From: Bacillus benzoevorans
GTDB lineage: Bacteria > Bacillota > Bacilli > Bacillales > Cytobacillaceae
Direction: 5' to 3'
Assembly: GCF_014207535.1 (NCBI RefSeq)
Contig: NZ_JACHGK010000002.1
Span: 248,001 to 312,000, forward strand
DNA: 64,000 nucleotides
Part shown: one piece after another, positions 43,392 through 51,781 of the stretch
How the letters are laid out: each line of letters opens with the position of its first letter
Numbering within the stretch: the first letter of the stretch is position 1
Notes under the pieces: model-generated
What the model saw: only the letters and a program-made list of their open reading frames with translations
Database searches by the model: none
What the model was told of the DNA's origin: nothing
Program-made: the position numbers and the translations under genes

Positions 43392-43931
43392 TTACTTGTT
43401 AAAATAAGGAACCTTTTTCAAAGCTGCACAAACTGGAATGGCAATGACAAGACCTAATATATTTTGAGTGATGTCACCAGGTATCGAAGCTAAAGGGGCA
43501 ATCCAATTACCGTAGAGAATCACTTCTCCAATGTAATAAACAGCGATCATTACTGGCATGGAAACGATTGCTCCCGTTACATTTAAAGCAAAGCTATTCC
43601 CTTTGCTACCCTTTGCCCAAGCAATTTTACCAGCAATCAATCCTTGCAAAGCACGTGCCACAAAGGTGATTGGCGCCCACAACAGCCAGCCTCCTACCAT
43701 ATCAAATAACCCCATGCCCAACGCACCAGCAAGAATCGCTTTTTTAGGACCGAATAAAAAGGCTGAAATAAAAAGCATAGCGGTCCCTAGATGTACTAGA
43801 CCCCCATTTGCCTTAATTGGCAGTTTAATATTAATAAAAGTAGCTAGAAAGACAAGGGCGATTAACAGCGCTGTCATTATTAAATCAAACGTTTTTACAC
43901 CCGGCTTTGCATAACTTTGTGTGTTTTCCAT
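43392..43931 (-). CDS. ECF transporter S component
   Basis: A 179-residue five- or six-helix protein. The substrate-capture module of an energy-coupling factor transporter is recognised by LIALVFLATFINIKLP, GGLVHLGTAMLFISAFLFGPKKA and the long basic segment KIAWAKGSKGN. Such S-proteins share an EcfAA'T module encoded elsewhere. Its gene is divergent from a pyridoxamine-kinase-like gene with a 200-base gap, so a vitamin B6 vitamer is the best guess for its substrate. AAGGACTG precedes the ATG. Confidence 0.8.
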   Translation of the reverse strand: MENTQSYAKPGVKTFDLIMTALLIALVFLATFINIKLPIKANGGLVHLGTAMLFISAFLFGPKKAILAGALGMGLFDMVGGWLLWAPITFVARALQGLIAGKIAWAKGSKGNSFALNVTGAIVSMPVMIAVYYIGEVILYGNWIAPLASIPGDITQNILGLVIAIPVCAALKKVPYFNK

Positions 43932-44130
43932 CTCTACAGTCCTTTCTGAGTTGAATTTACGTTTACTTTAGCAAGAGACTGGTTTATATAAAAGTTCCAT
44001 TTTATAAAAATATTTCAGTCCATTTTTTTATTGGCTTTAATATTTTGGCTGATTCTTGGGGGATTTTCGCTATTCTTAATTTGTGGTAAGATGAAATAAG
44101 TTTATTTTGATCGGTCATCTGGAGGTTATT

Positions 44131-44982
44131 ATGAAGAAAGTTGCTGTAGTACAGGATTTATCATCTTTTGGAAAATGTTCATTAACCGCTGCCATTCCGG
44201 TTCTTTCCGTCATGGGGGTTCAGGTTTGTCCATTACCGACGGCAGTCCTTTCGGCGCAAACCGGTTATCCAAGTTTTCATTGTGAAGATTTTACCTCGAA
44301 AATGAAATATTTCATCGATGAATGGAGCAAGATGAATGTCAGCTATGATGGAATCTTTACTGGCTTTGTTACCGGTGAAGAGCAAATCCATAATATTTTC
44401 CATTTTCTTGATGAATTCCAAACAAAAGAGACCATTTTACTCGTAGATCCGGTAATGGGGGATAGTGGGGAAGTCTATAAACTTTTTACTGATGAATTGC
44501 TGGTCCTCATGAAAGAACTGGTGAAGCGTGCGAATGTGATTACACCCAATGTGACGGAATGCTGTTTATTAACGGGCTTGTCTTATAAAAAGCTGCAGGG
44601 CTATGCAAATGAAAAGGACTATTTGAAAGCGCTCGAAAATGCGGGGAATATTTTGCAGCAAGAATCAGGCGCTCAGGTTATCATCACTGGAGTAAATCCA
44701 CCGTCTGCAGATTCCTTGCGGAAGTTGATCGGCAATATGTATTTGGACGGAAGTAAAACCTTTTATAGTACGATACAGTATAATGGGAAAAGCTATTCTG
44801 GTACCGGTGATTTATTTGCCTCTGTGATTATGGGAAGCATGATGCGTGGAGAGAATCTGGAAAAAGCCGTCCAGCTTGCAGAGACATTCCTGACAGCGGC
44901 GATCAATGATTCCGCATTGGCGCAAATTCCTCAAGAAGAAGGAGTTAATTTCGAAAAATATTTAGGGATGTTGTTATCGTAA
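44131..44982 (+). CDS. Pyridoxamine kinase (PdxY-like)
   Basis: A 283-residue ribokinase-superfamily protein. It starts KKVAVVQDLSSFGKCSLTAAIP, has TPNVTECCLLTG at about 135 and ends with the anion-hole motif SGTGDLFASVIMGSMM near 235. It should phosphorylate pyridoxal, pyridoxine or pyridoxamine with ATP. GGAGG precedes the ATG at 44131. The divergent ECF S-component gene implies salvage of imported vitamin B6. A terminator follows. Confidence 0.88.
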   Translation: MKKVAVVQDLSSFGKCSLTAAIPVLSVMGVQVCPLPTAVLSAQTGYPSFHCEDFTSKMKYFIDEWSKMNVSYDGIFTGFVTGEEQIHNIFHFLDEFQTKETILLVDPVMGDSGEVYKLFTDELLVLMKELVKRANVITPNVTECCLLTGLSYKKLQGYANEKDYLKALENAGNILQQESGAQVIITGVNPPSADSLRKLIGNMYLDGSKTFYSTIQYNGKSYSGTGDLFASVIMGSMMRGENLEKAVQLAETFLTAAINDSALAQIPQEEGVNFEKYLGMLLS

Positions 44983-45028
44983 ATCTATTTTGTCACGATG
45001 ACACTGGACTATAACAATTGACTTTAAA

Positions 45029-45053
45029 AGCTCTCAATCTTGAGAGTTTTTTT
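45029..45053 (+). terminator. Intrinsic terminator of the kinase gene
   Basis: CTCTCAA/TTGAGAG stem followed by seven T. Confidence 0.85.
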
Positions 45054-45163
45054 ATCTATTAATGTTCATTTTTTCAGATTCTTAAGATGAATCTTTAAAT
45101 TTGCATGACGTACAAAAGTGCTATAATGAAAAATAGTGAAAGAAAGAGTCAGGGGGAGTAAAA

Positions 45164-46099
45164 ATGGAGAGTCAAACATCAAGAACAGGAATCGTTTACA
45201 CCGCTGGCGCTTATGTCATGTGGGGCTTGCTGCCGCTGTATTGGAAACTGATTCAGAACGTTTCGTCAGAGGAAATTTTGGCACACCGGATCATTTGGTC
45301 ATTTGTGTTCATGCTGTTCCTGCTGGGTTTCCGCAAGCGTTTGGGACCGTTTTGGGCGGTGTGGAAAAAATTGTTGCACCATCCAAGACCTTTCATCACT
45401 TTAATCCTTGCGTCTTTATTAATCAGTGTCAACTGGTTTCTTTACATATGGGCAGTGAATCATGACCATATTATTGAAACAAGTCTTGGCTATTACATGA
45501 ATCCGTTGATTAGCATTTTGCTAGGCATGGTGGTTTTGAAAGAAAAGTTAAACTTCTGGCAGTTGCTATCAGTTGTTCTTGCAGCTATTGGTGTAACGGT
45601 TCTTACCGTTCAATTTGGTTCATTTCCCTGGGTGGCTGTATCCTTGGCAGTGAGCTTCGCCATTTATGGATTGGCGAAGAAGTTGACAAATTTTGATGCA
45701 GAGATCGGTTTGACGATGGAAACGCTAGTAATCACACCATTAGCCCTGATCTATCTGTTATTTTTAACAACAAATGGAAGTACTGCATTTGAATTTAGCT
45801 CTCTTTCCGACTCATTGCTGTTAATGGGCTCAGGGATTGCGACAGCATTGCCGCTTCTTTATTTTGCAAAGGGAGCAAAGCTTATTCCGCTTTCTATGGT
45901 TGGTTTCCTGCAATATATAGCACCAAGCATAAGCTTATTTCTAGGTGTGTTTCTCTATCATGAACATTTCACGAAAGTGCATATGACAGCATTCTTCTTC
46001 ATCTGGACAGCACTTGTTGTCTTTTCGTTTGCCAAAACAAAGTTTATGGTAAATCTAGAGCCTAAGTTCGGTAAAGATAAATCAGTAAAAGCGTCATAA
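45164..46099 (+). CDS. rarD: EamA-family transporter RarD
   Basis: A 311-residue ten-helix drug/metabolite permease of the RarD type: GIVYTAGAYVMWGLLPLYWKL at the start, EILAHRIIWSFVFML, SVNWFLYIWAVNHDHIIETSLGYYMNPL and the closing FLGVFLYHEHFTKVHMTAF. RarD has been linked to chloramphenicol resistance in proteobacteria, but the natural substrate is unknown. GGGGGAG precedes the ATG. It is a single gene with its own GC-rich terminator. Confidence 0.92.
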   Translation: MESQTSRTGIVYTAGAYVMWGLLPLYWKLIQNVSSEEILAHRIIWSFVFMLFLLGFRKRLGPFWAVWKKLLHHPRPFITLILASLLISVNWFLYIWAVNHDHIIETSLGYYMNPLISILLGMVVLKEKLNFWQLLSVVLAAIGVTVLTVQFGSFPWVAVSLAVSFAIYGLAKKLTNFDAEIGLTMETLVITPLALIYLLFLTTNGSTAFEFSSLSDSLLLMGSGIATALPLLYFAKGAKLIPLSMVGFLQYIAPSISLFLGVFLYHEHFTKVHMTAFFFIWTALVVFSFAKTKFMVNLEPKFGKDKSVKAS

Positions 46100-46122
46100 G
46101 CCCGGGGGGACCGGGCTTTATT
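46098..46122 (+). terminator. Intrinsic terminator of rarD
   Basis: AAGCCCGG/CCGGGCTT stem, then TTATTT. Confidence 0.85.
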
Positions 46123-46129
46123 TACATCT

Positions 46130-46318
46130 TTATGATTGATTCTCGTCGAATACGCCGGCCGTCGCTTGTAAGGACATTTGTTTTTGCGCTTCTACAACAT
46201 GGTTACGCACTTCTTTACTGCGTTTTTCCAGCTTGTTTTGATATTCATTATTCCATTCTGCACTAGAAATAGCATTGGCTTGCTCTGTTGTTGAGGTTCC
46301 CTTTACCCGTTTCGTCAT
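46130..46318 (-). CDS. Hypothetical small protein, 62 aa
   Basis: A hydrophilic, probably helical protein (MTKRVKGTSTTEQANAISSA, then YQNKLEKRSKEVRNHVVEAQ). AAAGGAG precedes the ATG. Not recognised, though small Lys/Glu/Gln-rich proteins of this kind are common in spore-formers and some are spore components, which is only a guess. Confidence 0.5.
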   Translation of the reverse strand: MTKRVKGTSTTEQANAISSAEWNNEYQNKLEKRSKEVRNHVVEAQKQMSLQATAGVFDENQS

Positions 46319-46404
46319 ATTCCATGTCTCCTTTCCAATAATTACTTTCTACAATTTAGGTTTACCGAAACTGATAATTTTATTATTAGAATATAACGGC
46401 TCGT

Positions 46405-47445
46405 TTAGCGCCTGTTATCAATTTTCCTTACAATATATTCTGCATCATTCCCTACACCTAATAATAAGGCTGAGCCGCGGCGAAACTGCCATGGCAAACC
46501 GATAAAATACAATCCTTTTATATTGGTGACACCCCGATTATGAATGACCTTCCCTGCTGCATTCATAACACCATCCATCTTTAACCAAGGATAAATCGTT
46601 TTATAGCCTGTAGCCCAGATAATATTGTTAACCTTCAGAGATGAAGAGTCTTCAAAAATGACTTCATTTTGTATGCCGCCTGTTACTCCTTTTTTAATCA
46701 CAATGTCTCTCTTATTTATCGCTCGTTTTAAGTCAAATCCGAATATGGGGTCTCCTTTTTGCTGCATGTATTCTCCTAATACCGAAGTATTTTTTGCTTT
46801 TAAAATGCCACATTTATCAAACCACCAGAAGATGCTTTTTCCCCCGATTGCCATGGGTAAGTACTTTAGCTTTCGATTGCAGGCTAAATATGTTTTCCTT
46901 TCTTTTGATAATTCAACAGCTATCTGCGCCCCGCTGTTGCCCGCGCCGATAATAAGCACATTTCCAGCAGCCATCTGATTAGGATTCCGATACTCTGACG
47001 AGTGCAGTTGATTGATGTCTGTTGACAAATCCTTTGCGAAAGAAGGAATATTTGCTGTTTGAAATGCCCCCGTAGCAATCACAACATTTTTCGCTTGATA
47101 GTCATCTTTATTCGTTTTTATTAAAAAATGGTCGTTCATCATTAAGACTTTTACAACCTCTATATGAAAATGAATAGGGATTTTATGTCTTTCCCTATAT
47201 TTTTTCAGATAAGCAGACATTTCGTCTTTATTAGGTAAGCCTTGTTCTTCTCCTTCAAAGGGCATTCCAGGTAAAGAACTATACATCCGGGGGGTGAATA
47301 AAATTAATGAGTCATAGCGGCTTTTCCAACTATCCCCTGCTTCGCCCTCTTTTTCTAATAAAACAAATTTTTGTTTTGTCTTTTTCAGGTAATACGCCAC
47401 TGCAAGGCCCGCTTGCCCGGCACCAATTACAATTGTGTCGTACAT
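46405..47445 (-). CDS. FAD-dependent monooxygenase-like oxidoreductase (CzcO type)
   Basis: A 346-residue flavoprotein. FAD motif IVIGAGQAGLAVAYYLKK at residue 8, NADP motif NVLIIGAGNSGAQIAVELSKE near 165, and the flavin-monooxygenase-like RYDSLILFTPRMYSSLPGMPF. The length and the final LYFIGLPWQFRRGSALLLGVG fit the trimethylamine-monooxygenase/CzcO branch. It may oxygenate sulfur, nitrogen or ketone groups, or act as a simple reductase. The ATG at 47445 follows AGAGGTG. Confidence 0.88.
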   Translation of the reverse strand: MYDTIVIGAGQAGLAVAYYLKKTKQKFVLLEKEGEAGDSWKSRYDSLILFTPRMYSSLPGMPFEGEEQGLPNKDEMSAYLKKYRERHKIPIHFHIEVVKVLMMNDHFLIKTNKDDYQAKNVVIATGAFQTANIPSFAKDLSTDINQLHSSEYRNPNQMAAGNVLIIGAGNSGAQIAVELSKERKTYLACNRKLKYLPMAIGGKSIFWWFDKCGILKAKNTSVLGEYMQQKGDPIFGFDLKRAINKRDIVIKKGVTGGIQNEVIFEDSSSLKVNNIIWATGYKTIYPWLKMDGVMNAAGKVIHNRGVTNIKGLYFIGLPWQFRRGSALLLGVGNDAEYIVRKIDNRR

Positions 47446-47678
47446 ATTTTTCACCTCTATTTATGTTTATATGAACATATACTCATATATTTAGTGTAAT
47501 TTGTTGTTGTGATCATTTCAATTCCTTTTTAATTTTAATAAAAAAAATATCTTATTTCCCCTGATCATTGATACAATCAAATTTCACACAAAGAAAGTAT
47601 TGCATCAATACAGAACCCCGTACTGATGCAATATCCCCTACTTCTTATCCAGCCTTATTAACATATACCGATGTTCAA

Positions 47679-48458
47679 TTATTCAACCACCAGTTCTTCA
47701 TCTGGCAGTGCTCCTGTATAAATAAATACAAAATGACCATCTTCATTTAGATATACTTTAAATTTATCTATATTTTCGATGACAAATCTTTCTTTCTCCC
47801 CATTAGTTTTATTATCCATCTCTTCCACCTTTTTAAAATATTCATCCGTATTTCCATATAAATGAGCAATAATCGTATAGGTAAAAAGGTTTATATCAAA
47901 CGGTACTTGTTCTTCCTCAGGTTTGCCCTCATTGATTTCCACTTGCCGGTTGATTTCGGCAATCAGCTTTTTCGGATCAAAATTGTATTTGTCAATCAAT
48001 TCTTTTGTGCTAAGTTCTTTATCCCTTTTGATATCATAATTTGCTGTATGAATACCGCCCGGCCCGGGTTTCACGATTTCCATCACAACGGAGATGATTT
48101 CATCATTTAAAAACGCTTTAGAATTTATATTAATAGTCAAATTCTGACCATTACCGATCTGACTTTCCATATCCTTTACCAAATTAAAAAATCGATCATT
48201 AATTTTTTGTGCCCCTTTTGTATCTATATTGATGACAGGTACTTCATAAACATACCTGGCTATGTCACCATTGGGCGTAGTATCTTCTCGATTGACCTCT
48301 TCTTTTATTGTTACAAGGTCATTAATGTCTTTCTCCTGATCAATTTTCGCCGTCTCTTCCGGTTCAGTTGTTTGATTCACCTTTTTATCGTCCTCACAGC
48401 TGACTAATAAGGCTAAAGCGATTGCTGACATTATGAGCATCACAAACCATTTCCTCAC
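47679..48458 (-). CDS. Lipoprotein with DUF4163/DUF3298-like domain
   Basis: A 259-residue exported protein. A lipobox LLVSC puts the lipidated Cys at 21. A charged linker follows, and residues 50-250 show the pattern seen in RsiV and PdaC extracellular domains: YEVPVINIDTKGAQKINDRF (DUF4163-like) then NLFTYTIIAHLYGN and GHFVFIYTGALPDEELVV at the end (DUF3298-like). In RsiV this region binds lysozyme, so a cell-wall ligand is plausible. There is no sigma factor gene next to it. Confidence 0.75.
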   Translation of the reverse strand: MRKWFVMLIMSAIALALLVSCEDDKKVNQTTEPEETAKIDQEKDINDLVTIKEEVNREDTTPNGDIARYVYEVPVINIDTKGAQKINDRFFNLVKDMESQIGNGQNLTININSKAFLNDEIISVVMEIVKPGPGGIHTANYDIKRDKELSTKELIDKYNFDPKKLIAEINRQVEINEGKPEEEQVPFDINLFTYTIIAHLYGNTDEYFKKVEEMDNKTNGEKERFVIENIDKFKVYLNEDGHFVFIYTGALPDEELVVE

Positions 48459-48594
48459 TTTGTTTCCCCTCCCTGAAATTGATGGTTCAAATCACTTCTA
48501 TCTTCCTTTATTTTACAACTATTCAAGAAAATTCGATAGCTTAATAGACAAAACATATTTAAATAGGACTTAATGTACACACAAATTTCATTAT

Positions 48595-48639
48595 TGTGAA
48601 AAAATTACCTATCGATTACAGAATTTTTTTAGTATAATG
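48595..48639 (+). promoter_or_regulatory. Possible FNR half-site and -10 of the usp gene
   Basis: TGTGA-N6-TTACC at 48595-48610 matches the first FNR half-site fully and the second only in part. TATAAT at 48634-48639 places the box centre near -43, and no -35 box is present. Both points fit an activator, but the match is weak. Confidence 0.3.
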
Positions 48640-48660
48640 ATAAAAAAGGAGGGATTTACA

Positions 48661-49128
48661 ATGGAACTAGGTTATAAGACGATTTTGGTGGCTGTAGATG
48701 GTTCAAATGAATCAGAAAGAGCTTTTAGAAGAGCGGCTCAAATAGCCAAAAGTAATGATGCAAAACTATTGTTAGTGCATATTATCGATGGACGCGCAAT
48801 TGCTGCAGTAGATACTTACACTTTCGACTCTCCATTAACTGATAACGATCCTACTGTTTTCATTAAATATGAAAACCACGCAAGAGAACTCCTGGAAAAA
48901 TATAAAAAGGAAGCAGAAGATGCAGGGCTTAAAGATGTAAACTATTATCTGCAAAATGGCTATCCTAAAGAATTAATCACCGACATTGCTAACGACAACA
49001 AGGTTGATTTAGTAGTATGCGGTGCAACTGGTTTAAATGCGTTCGAACGTTTATTGATCGGCAGCGTTTCTGAATATATTACCCGCCATGTAAAATGCGA
49101 TGTATTACTGGTACGTTCGCAAGAATAG
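48661..49128 (+). CDS. Universal stress protein
   Basis: A 155-residue UspA-family protein. The nucleotide-binding fold has ILVAVDGSNESERAFRRAAQIA at the start and the ATP-binding GxxGxnxxxxxxxGSVSE motif near the end (CGATGLNAFERLLIGSVSEYITRH), so it belongs to the ATP-binding type. It should help cells in energy or oxygen limitation. GGAGGG precedes the ATG at 48661; an in-frame start at 48637 lies upstream of the ribosome site. Confidence 0.92.
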   Translation: MELGYKTILVAVDGSNESERAFRRAAQIAKSNDAKLLLVHIIDGRAIAAVDTYTFDSPLTDNDPTVFIKYENHARELLEKYKKEAEDAGLKDVNYYLQNGYPKELITDIANDNKVDLVVCGATGLNAFERLLIGSVSEYITRHVKCDVLLVRSQE

Positions 49129-49251
49129 GCTAAAAGATAAATAGTACAGTTTGTTTTCCCTATTATTAAAATTAATACATAATAGGCTTGGGAGAAATTT
49201 TGATAGACACTAAATAGGAACAAAGAGAATGGAAGAACTAACTAATTAGGA

Positions 49252-49291
49252 CCAGATACAGACCTGTTTTGGGATGGTATCTGGCTTTTTC
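49252..49291 (+). terminator. Terminator after usp, in a 433-base gap
   Basis: CCAGATAC/GTATCTGG stem and T run 124 bases after the usp stop. The same stem sequence recurs at 54025-54070. The rest of the gap 49129-49561 has a small CCAATT/AATTGG hairpin near 49345 and no gene I can support. Confidence 0.75.
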
Positions 49292-49561
49292 TTGTTGATA
49301 TGGTTTCTATTTATCTCCTCTTCCACGCAGCATACAGTGGCCAATTCCTAATTGGTCTTTTTATGTTTCTCCCAAAGCCGCGTACCTTCTTTAAAACTTA
49401 CTTCTTCTTTATGTATTTACTGCACCATCATGGCACCTATTACTTTTGAAACGGCTATACTGTATGTTTGTCTCAAGTAATACCACTTTGTTACAATGAT
49501 TTTAAGTTCGAATATATTTAAGAATGATAGTTATGATTCAATAAATGAGGAGAATTCTCAC

Positions 49562-50350
49562 ATGGACGATTTTAAAGAGGAGAAAAATGAAGATCCTTTC
49601 GAAGAACCGCTTTTGGAAGATTTTTTACCCAATAAGGAAGATGAACGGTTAATCGAACGGCAGAAAAAACGGAGATCCTTGGCAGCCAAAACGGCAGCCA
49701 TTATGATATCATTGACCCTAATCGTTACAACCTTGCAAATTTGGCCGCAGCTGTTTAATTTATCTTCGCTTTCCTTTTTGCAAAAATCAGAAGAGCTATC
49801 CAAACAGGAGGATATCCAGCAGTATAAAGAAGCCGTTGTTACCATTCAAGATCAGTATGCAAAAGGTACCGGTTTTAATATTTCTAAAAATGGACTTATT
49901 ATTACTAATCATCATGTGGTTGACGAAATGAAGCCGATCACCATATCCTTTCCGGACGGTCAAATTTTTCATGCATCCATCCTAGTATCAGATCCTGATC
50001 TTGATCTGGCCATTTTACGAATAGAAGGAGAAGATTTGCCCTTTATCACGTTAAGCAAGTCCGCTAAATGGAAACCTCATGACCATATTTATGTCATCGG
50101 GAATCCCCTGCTCCATACCCAAATTGTCAATGAGGGGAAGATTTTGGACGGTTCTCAGGGCTCAGGAGTATTAATGATTTCAGCACCGGTCTATAAGGGC
50201 AACAGCGGCAGTCCGGTGATCAACAGGAATGGTGAAGTAATCGGTGTCGTCTTTGCTAAATCTACAGAAGAACCCATCGGTTATGCCATCCCAATAGAAA
50301 AAGTGTTAGAAAAATTGCCAGATCATTTTTTCGCAAATGAATTAAAATGA
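49562..50350 (+). CDS. Membrane-anchored trypsin-like serine protease without PDZ
   Basis: A 262-residue S1C-family protein. An acidic cytosolic N-terminus (1-38) leads into one membrane helix (about 41-58); the protease domain is outside. The catalytic triad is H118 (ITNHHVVD), D148 (PDLDLAIL) and S215 (KGNSGSPV). The PDZ domain found in HtrA/DegP is absent, so it ends at the protease domain. GAGGAG precedes the ATG at 49562; an in-frame ATG further upstream adds a segment without support. Likely role: cell-envelope protein quality control or cutting of a wall protein. Confidence 0.87.
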   Translation: MDDFKEEKNEDPFEEPLLEDFLPNKEDERLIERQKKRRSLAAKTAAIMISLTLIVTTLQIWPQLFNLSSLSFLQKSEELSKQEDIQQYKEAVVTIQDQYAKGTGFNISKNGLIITNHHVVDEMKPITISFPDGQIFHASILVSDPDLDLAILRIEGEDLPFITLSKSAKWKPHDHIYVIGNPLLHTQIVNEGKILDGSQGSGVLMISAPVYKGNSGSPVINRNGEVIGVVFAKSTEEPIGYAIPIEKVLEKLPDHFFANELK

Positions 50351-50352
50351 AA

Positions 50353-50380
50353 AACAAAGGAGAGCATCCCTCTCCTTGTT
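50353..50380. terminator. Convergent terminator
   Basis: AAGGAGAG/CTCTCCTT stem with A- and T-rich flanks between two genes that face each other. Confidence 0.8.
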
Positions 50381-50382
50381 AC

Positions 50383-50640
50383 TTATAGTTCATGTATGTT
50401 AATGGGCGAACCGGTTGAAGTATGTTCGTTTACCCATTCAAGAGACATCTTAGAAACGACTGACCAATTTGGAATTTGGCTGCTATGTTGTTCTACCCAG
50501 CTCATACAATATTGCGGGTCTATTCCCTTTTCCAGACATTGCGTTAAGAACGCCTGAATGGTTTCCTCATTACAGTTTTCCCACGAACTACATGTTTCGC
50601 CCCAAATCCGCTCCATTGCCTGTTTGCTATCGATTGTCAT
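50383..50640 (-). CDS. Hypothetical protein, 85 aa
   Basis: A soluble, helical protein with four cysteines (ETCSSWENCNEE, FLTQCLEKG, PQYCMSW) and many Trp. The mix of Cys and Trp is unusual for the region, but no metal-binding CxxC is formed. AGGAGGAATC precedes the ATG. Not recognised. Confidence 0.5.
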   Translation of the reverse strand: MTIDSKQAMERIWGETCSSWENCNEETIQAFLTQCLEKGIDPQYCMSWVEQHSSQIPNWSVVSKMSLEWVNEHTSTGSPINIHEL

Positions 50641-50805
50641 ATTTGATTCCTCCTAGATTAAATTGAAACAAAATCAGTTTGTCCAAGGAGAAAGAAATAT
50701 ATTTACCGCTAACATACTCTCCGCGTCCTAAATTTAATTAATTCGTTCTTATTTCATGTGTATCGATACTTTTTAGTAATCGGAAGATCTCAAGTAAAAG
50801 AATGT

Positions 50806-51219
50806 TCATTTATTCTCCATCTTTTTAGGAAACACGAATCGTTTTTGACCTGCGTAATTCAATAATGTATATAATATCGTACTAGTGAGAACGGCTATGT
50901 CTGTTTTCATGCCGGCACTTATGGAATGCTGCTGGCTGAGAAGCAGCGCAACAATGTTTTCACCTAAATAATAAGAGACAAAATAGCACAACAAAATAAC
51001 GGCTATAAACCGAAATATGCTTTTAGTTATCGAATGGCTGCTTTTAAATGTAAAACTTCTGTTCAAAAAGAAACTGACACAGGCCCCAATCGTGTTCCCT
51101 AGAAAAGTTGCTGCCCAGTAGGAAAAACCCAGTCCATGCAAAAAGAGGTACATACATGTTAAACCAACCATTGTATTAATGATGCCGACCAATAAAAAAC
51201 GAATAAATGGATATCTCAT
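50806..51219 (-). CDS. GtrA-family membrane protein
   Basis: A 137-residue four-helix protein: FIRFLLVGIINTMVGLTCMY, WAATFLGNTIGACVSFFLNRSFTF and YAGQKRFVFPKK. GtrA-type proteins are thought to flip polyprenyl-phosphate-linked sugars made by a GtrB-type glycosyltransferase, which usually sits next to them. Here only a 30-codon remnant of such a glycosyltransferase is left upstream (51293-51382). GtrA may therefore serve another partner elsewhere, or be on its way out. Confidence 0.88.
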   Translation of the reverse strand: MRYPFIRFLLVGIINTMVGLTCMYLFLHGLGFSYWAATFLGNTIGACVSFFLNRSFTFKSSHSITKSIFRFIAVILLCYFVSYYLGENIVALLLSQQHSISAGMKTDIAVLTSTILYTLLNYAGQKRFVFPKKMENK

Positions 51220-51292
51220 CTTTACACCTTATACCGTAATGTCATTGAGCATATCTTTTTAGAATGAATAGGGGTGAAAGGGTTTTTTTCAA

Positions 51293-51382
51293 CCTAATAT
51301 CTTGGACGCCTTTTCACCTCATGATATATTTTTCCAAAATATTCACCGATTACTCCCATTCCCAATAACTAAAGTCCGCCTG
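51293..51382 (-). pseudogene. C-terminal stub of a GtrB-like glycosyltransferase
   Basis: The minus strand translates to GL-stop-LLGMGVIGEYFGKIYHEV, then KRRPRY-stop. The segment GVIGEYFGKIYHEVKRRP matches the conserved end of bactoprenol-glucosyltransferase GT2 proteins (pattern IGEYIGRIYxEVKRRP). One in-frame TAG interrupts it and all upstream domains are gone. It lies 73 bases upstream of the GtrA start, the normal position of the partner gene. Confidence 0.7.
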
Positions 51383-51396
51383 TGAATGTATATTTT

Positions 51397-51585
51397 TTAA
51401 TAGATTTCTTTTATAAAAATAAAATTCTTATGAAGCTCACTTTCATCGATCGAAATCCTATTCGTTAAATCTTTCGTTCTCAGTACAAACTCTTTTACCC
51501 CGATGAATTCTGATTCAGCAATCAGGTAAAACCGTGTCCCCTTTTTATAACCATTGAACTGTTTTTTTAGTACATATAATTTCAT
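51397..51585 (-). CDS. Hypothetical protein, 62 aa
   Basis: A short basic protein: MKLYVLKKQFNGYKKGTRFY, then a hydrophilic C-terminus ending FIFIKEIY. It has an AAGAGGTTATCC ribosome site 6-7 bases before the ATG. The sequence has the feel of an SH3-like or KOW-like beta barrel (KKGTRFYLIAESEF) but that is not certain. It lies where the missing glycosyltransferase body would be. Confidence 0.5.
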   Translation of the reverse strand: MKLYVLKKQFNGYKKGTRFYLIAESEFIGVKEFVLRTKDLTNRISIDESELHKNFIFIKEIY

Positions 51586-51781
51586 AGGATAACCTCTTGT
51601 GTTGAAAATTCAATCTCAAAAACACTTATGATAATAGTTATTCGACTAACTTCTTTTAAGCTCAATCTTAGCCTTCCTCTCATATAACCTATTATATATT
51701 TTACTCGAAATGAAGCGAAAAACAGCATTTTTCCATGTTATAATCCTTCTGTAAGGATATTCCAATTAGGGAGGGAAAATT

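Noticed and set aside
49380..49420. Short minus-strand segment that reads like a protein fragment, with an in-frame stop
   Set aside because: I could not match it to a family, and about 40 codons are not enough to claim a pseudogene.
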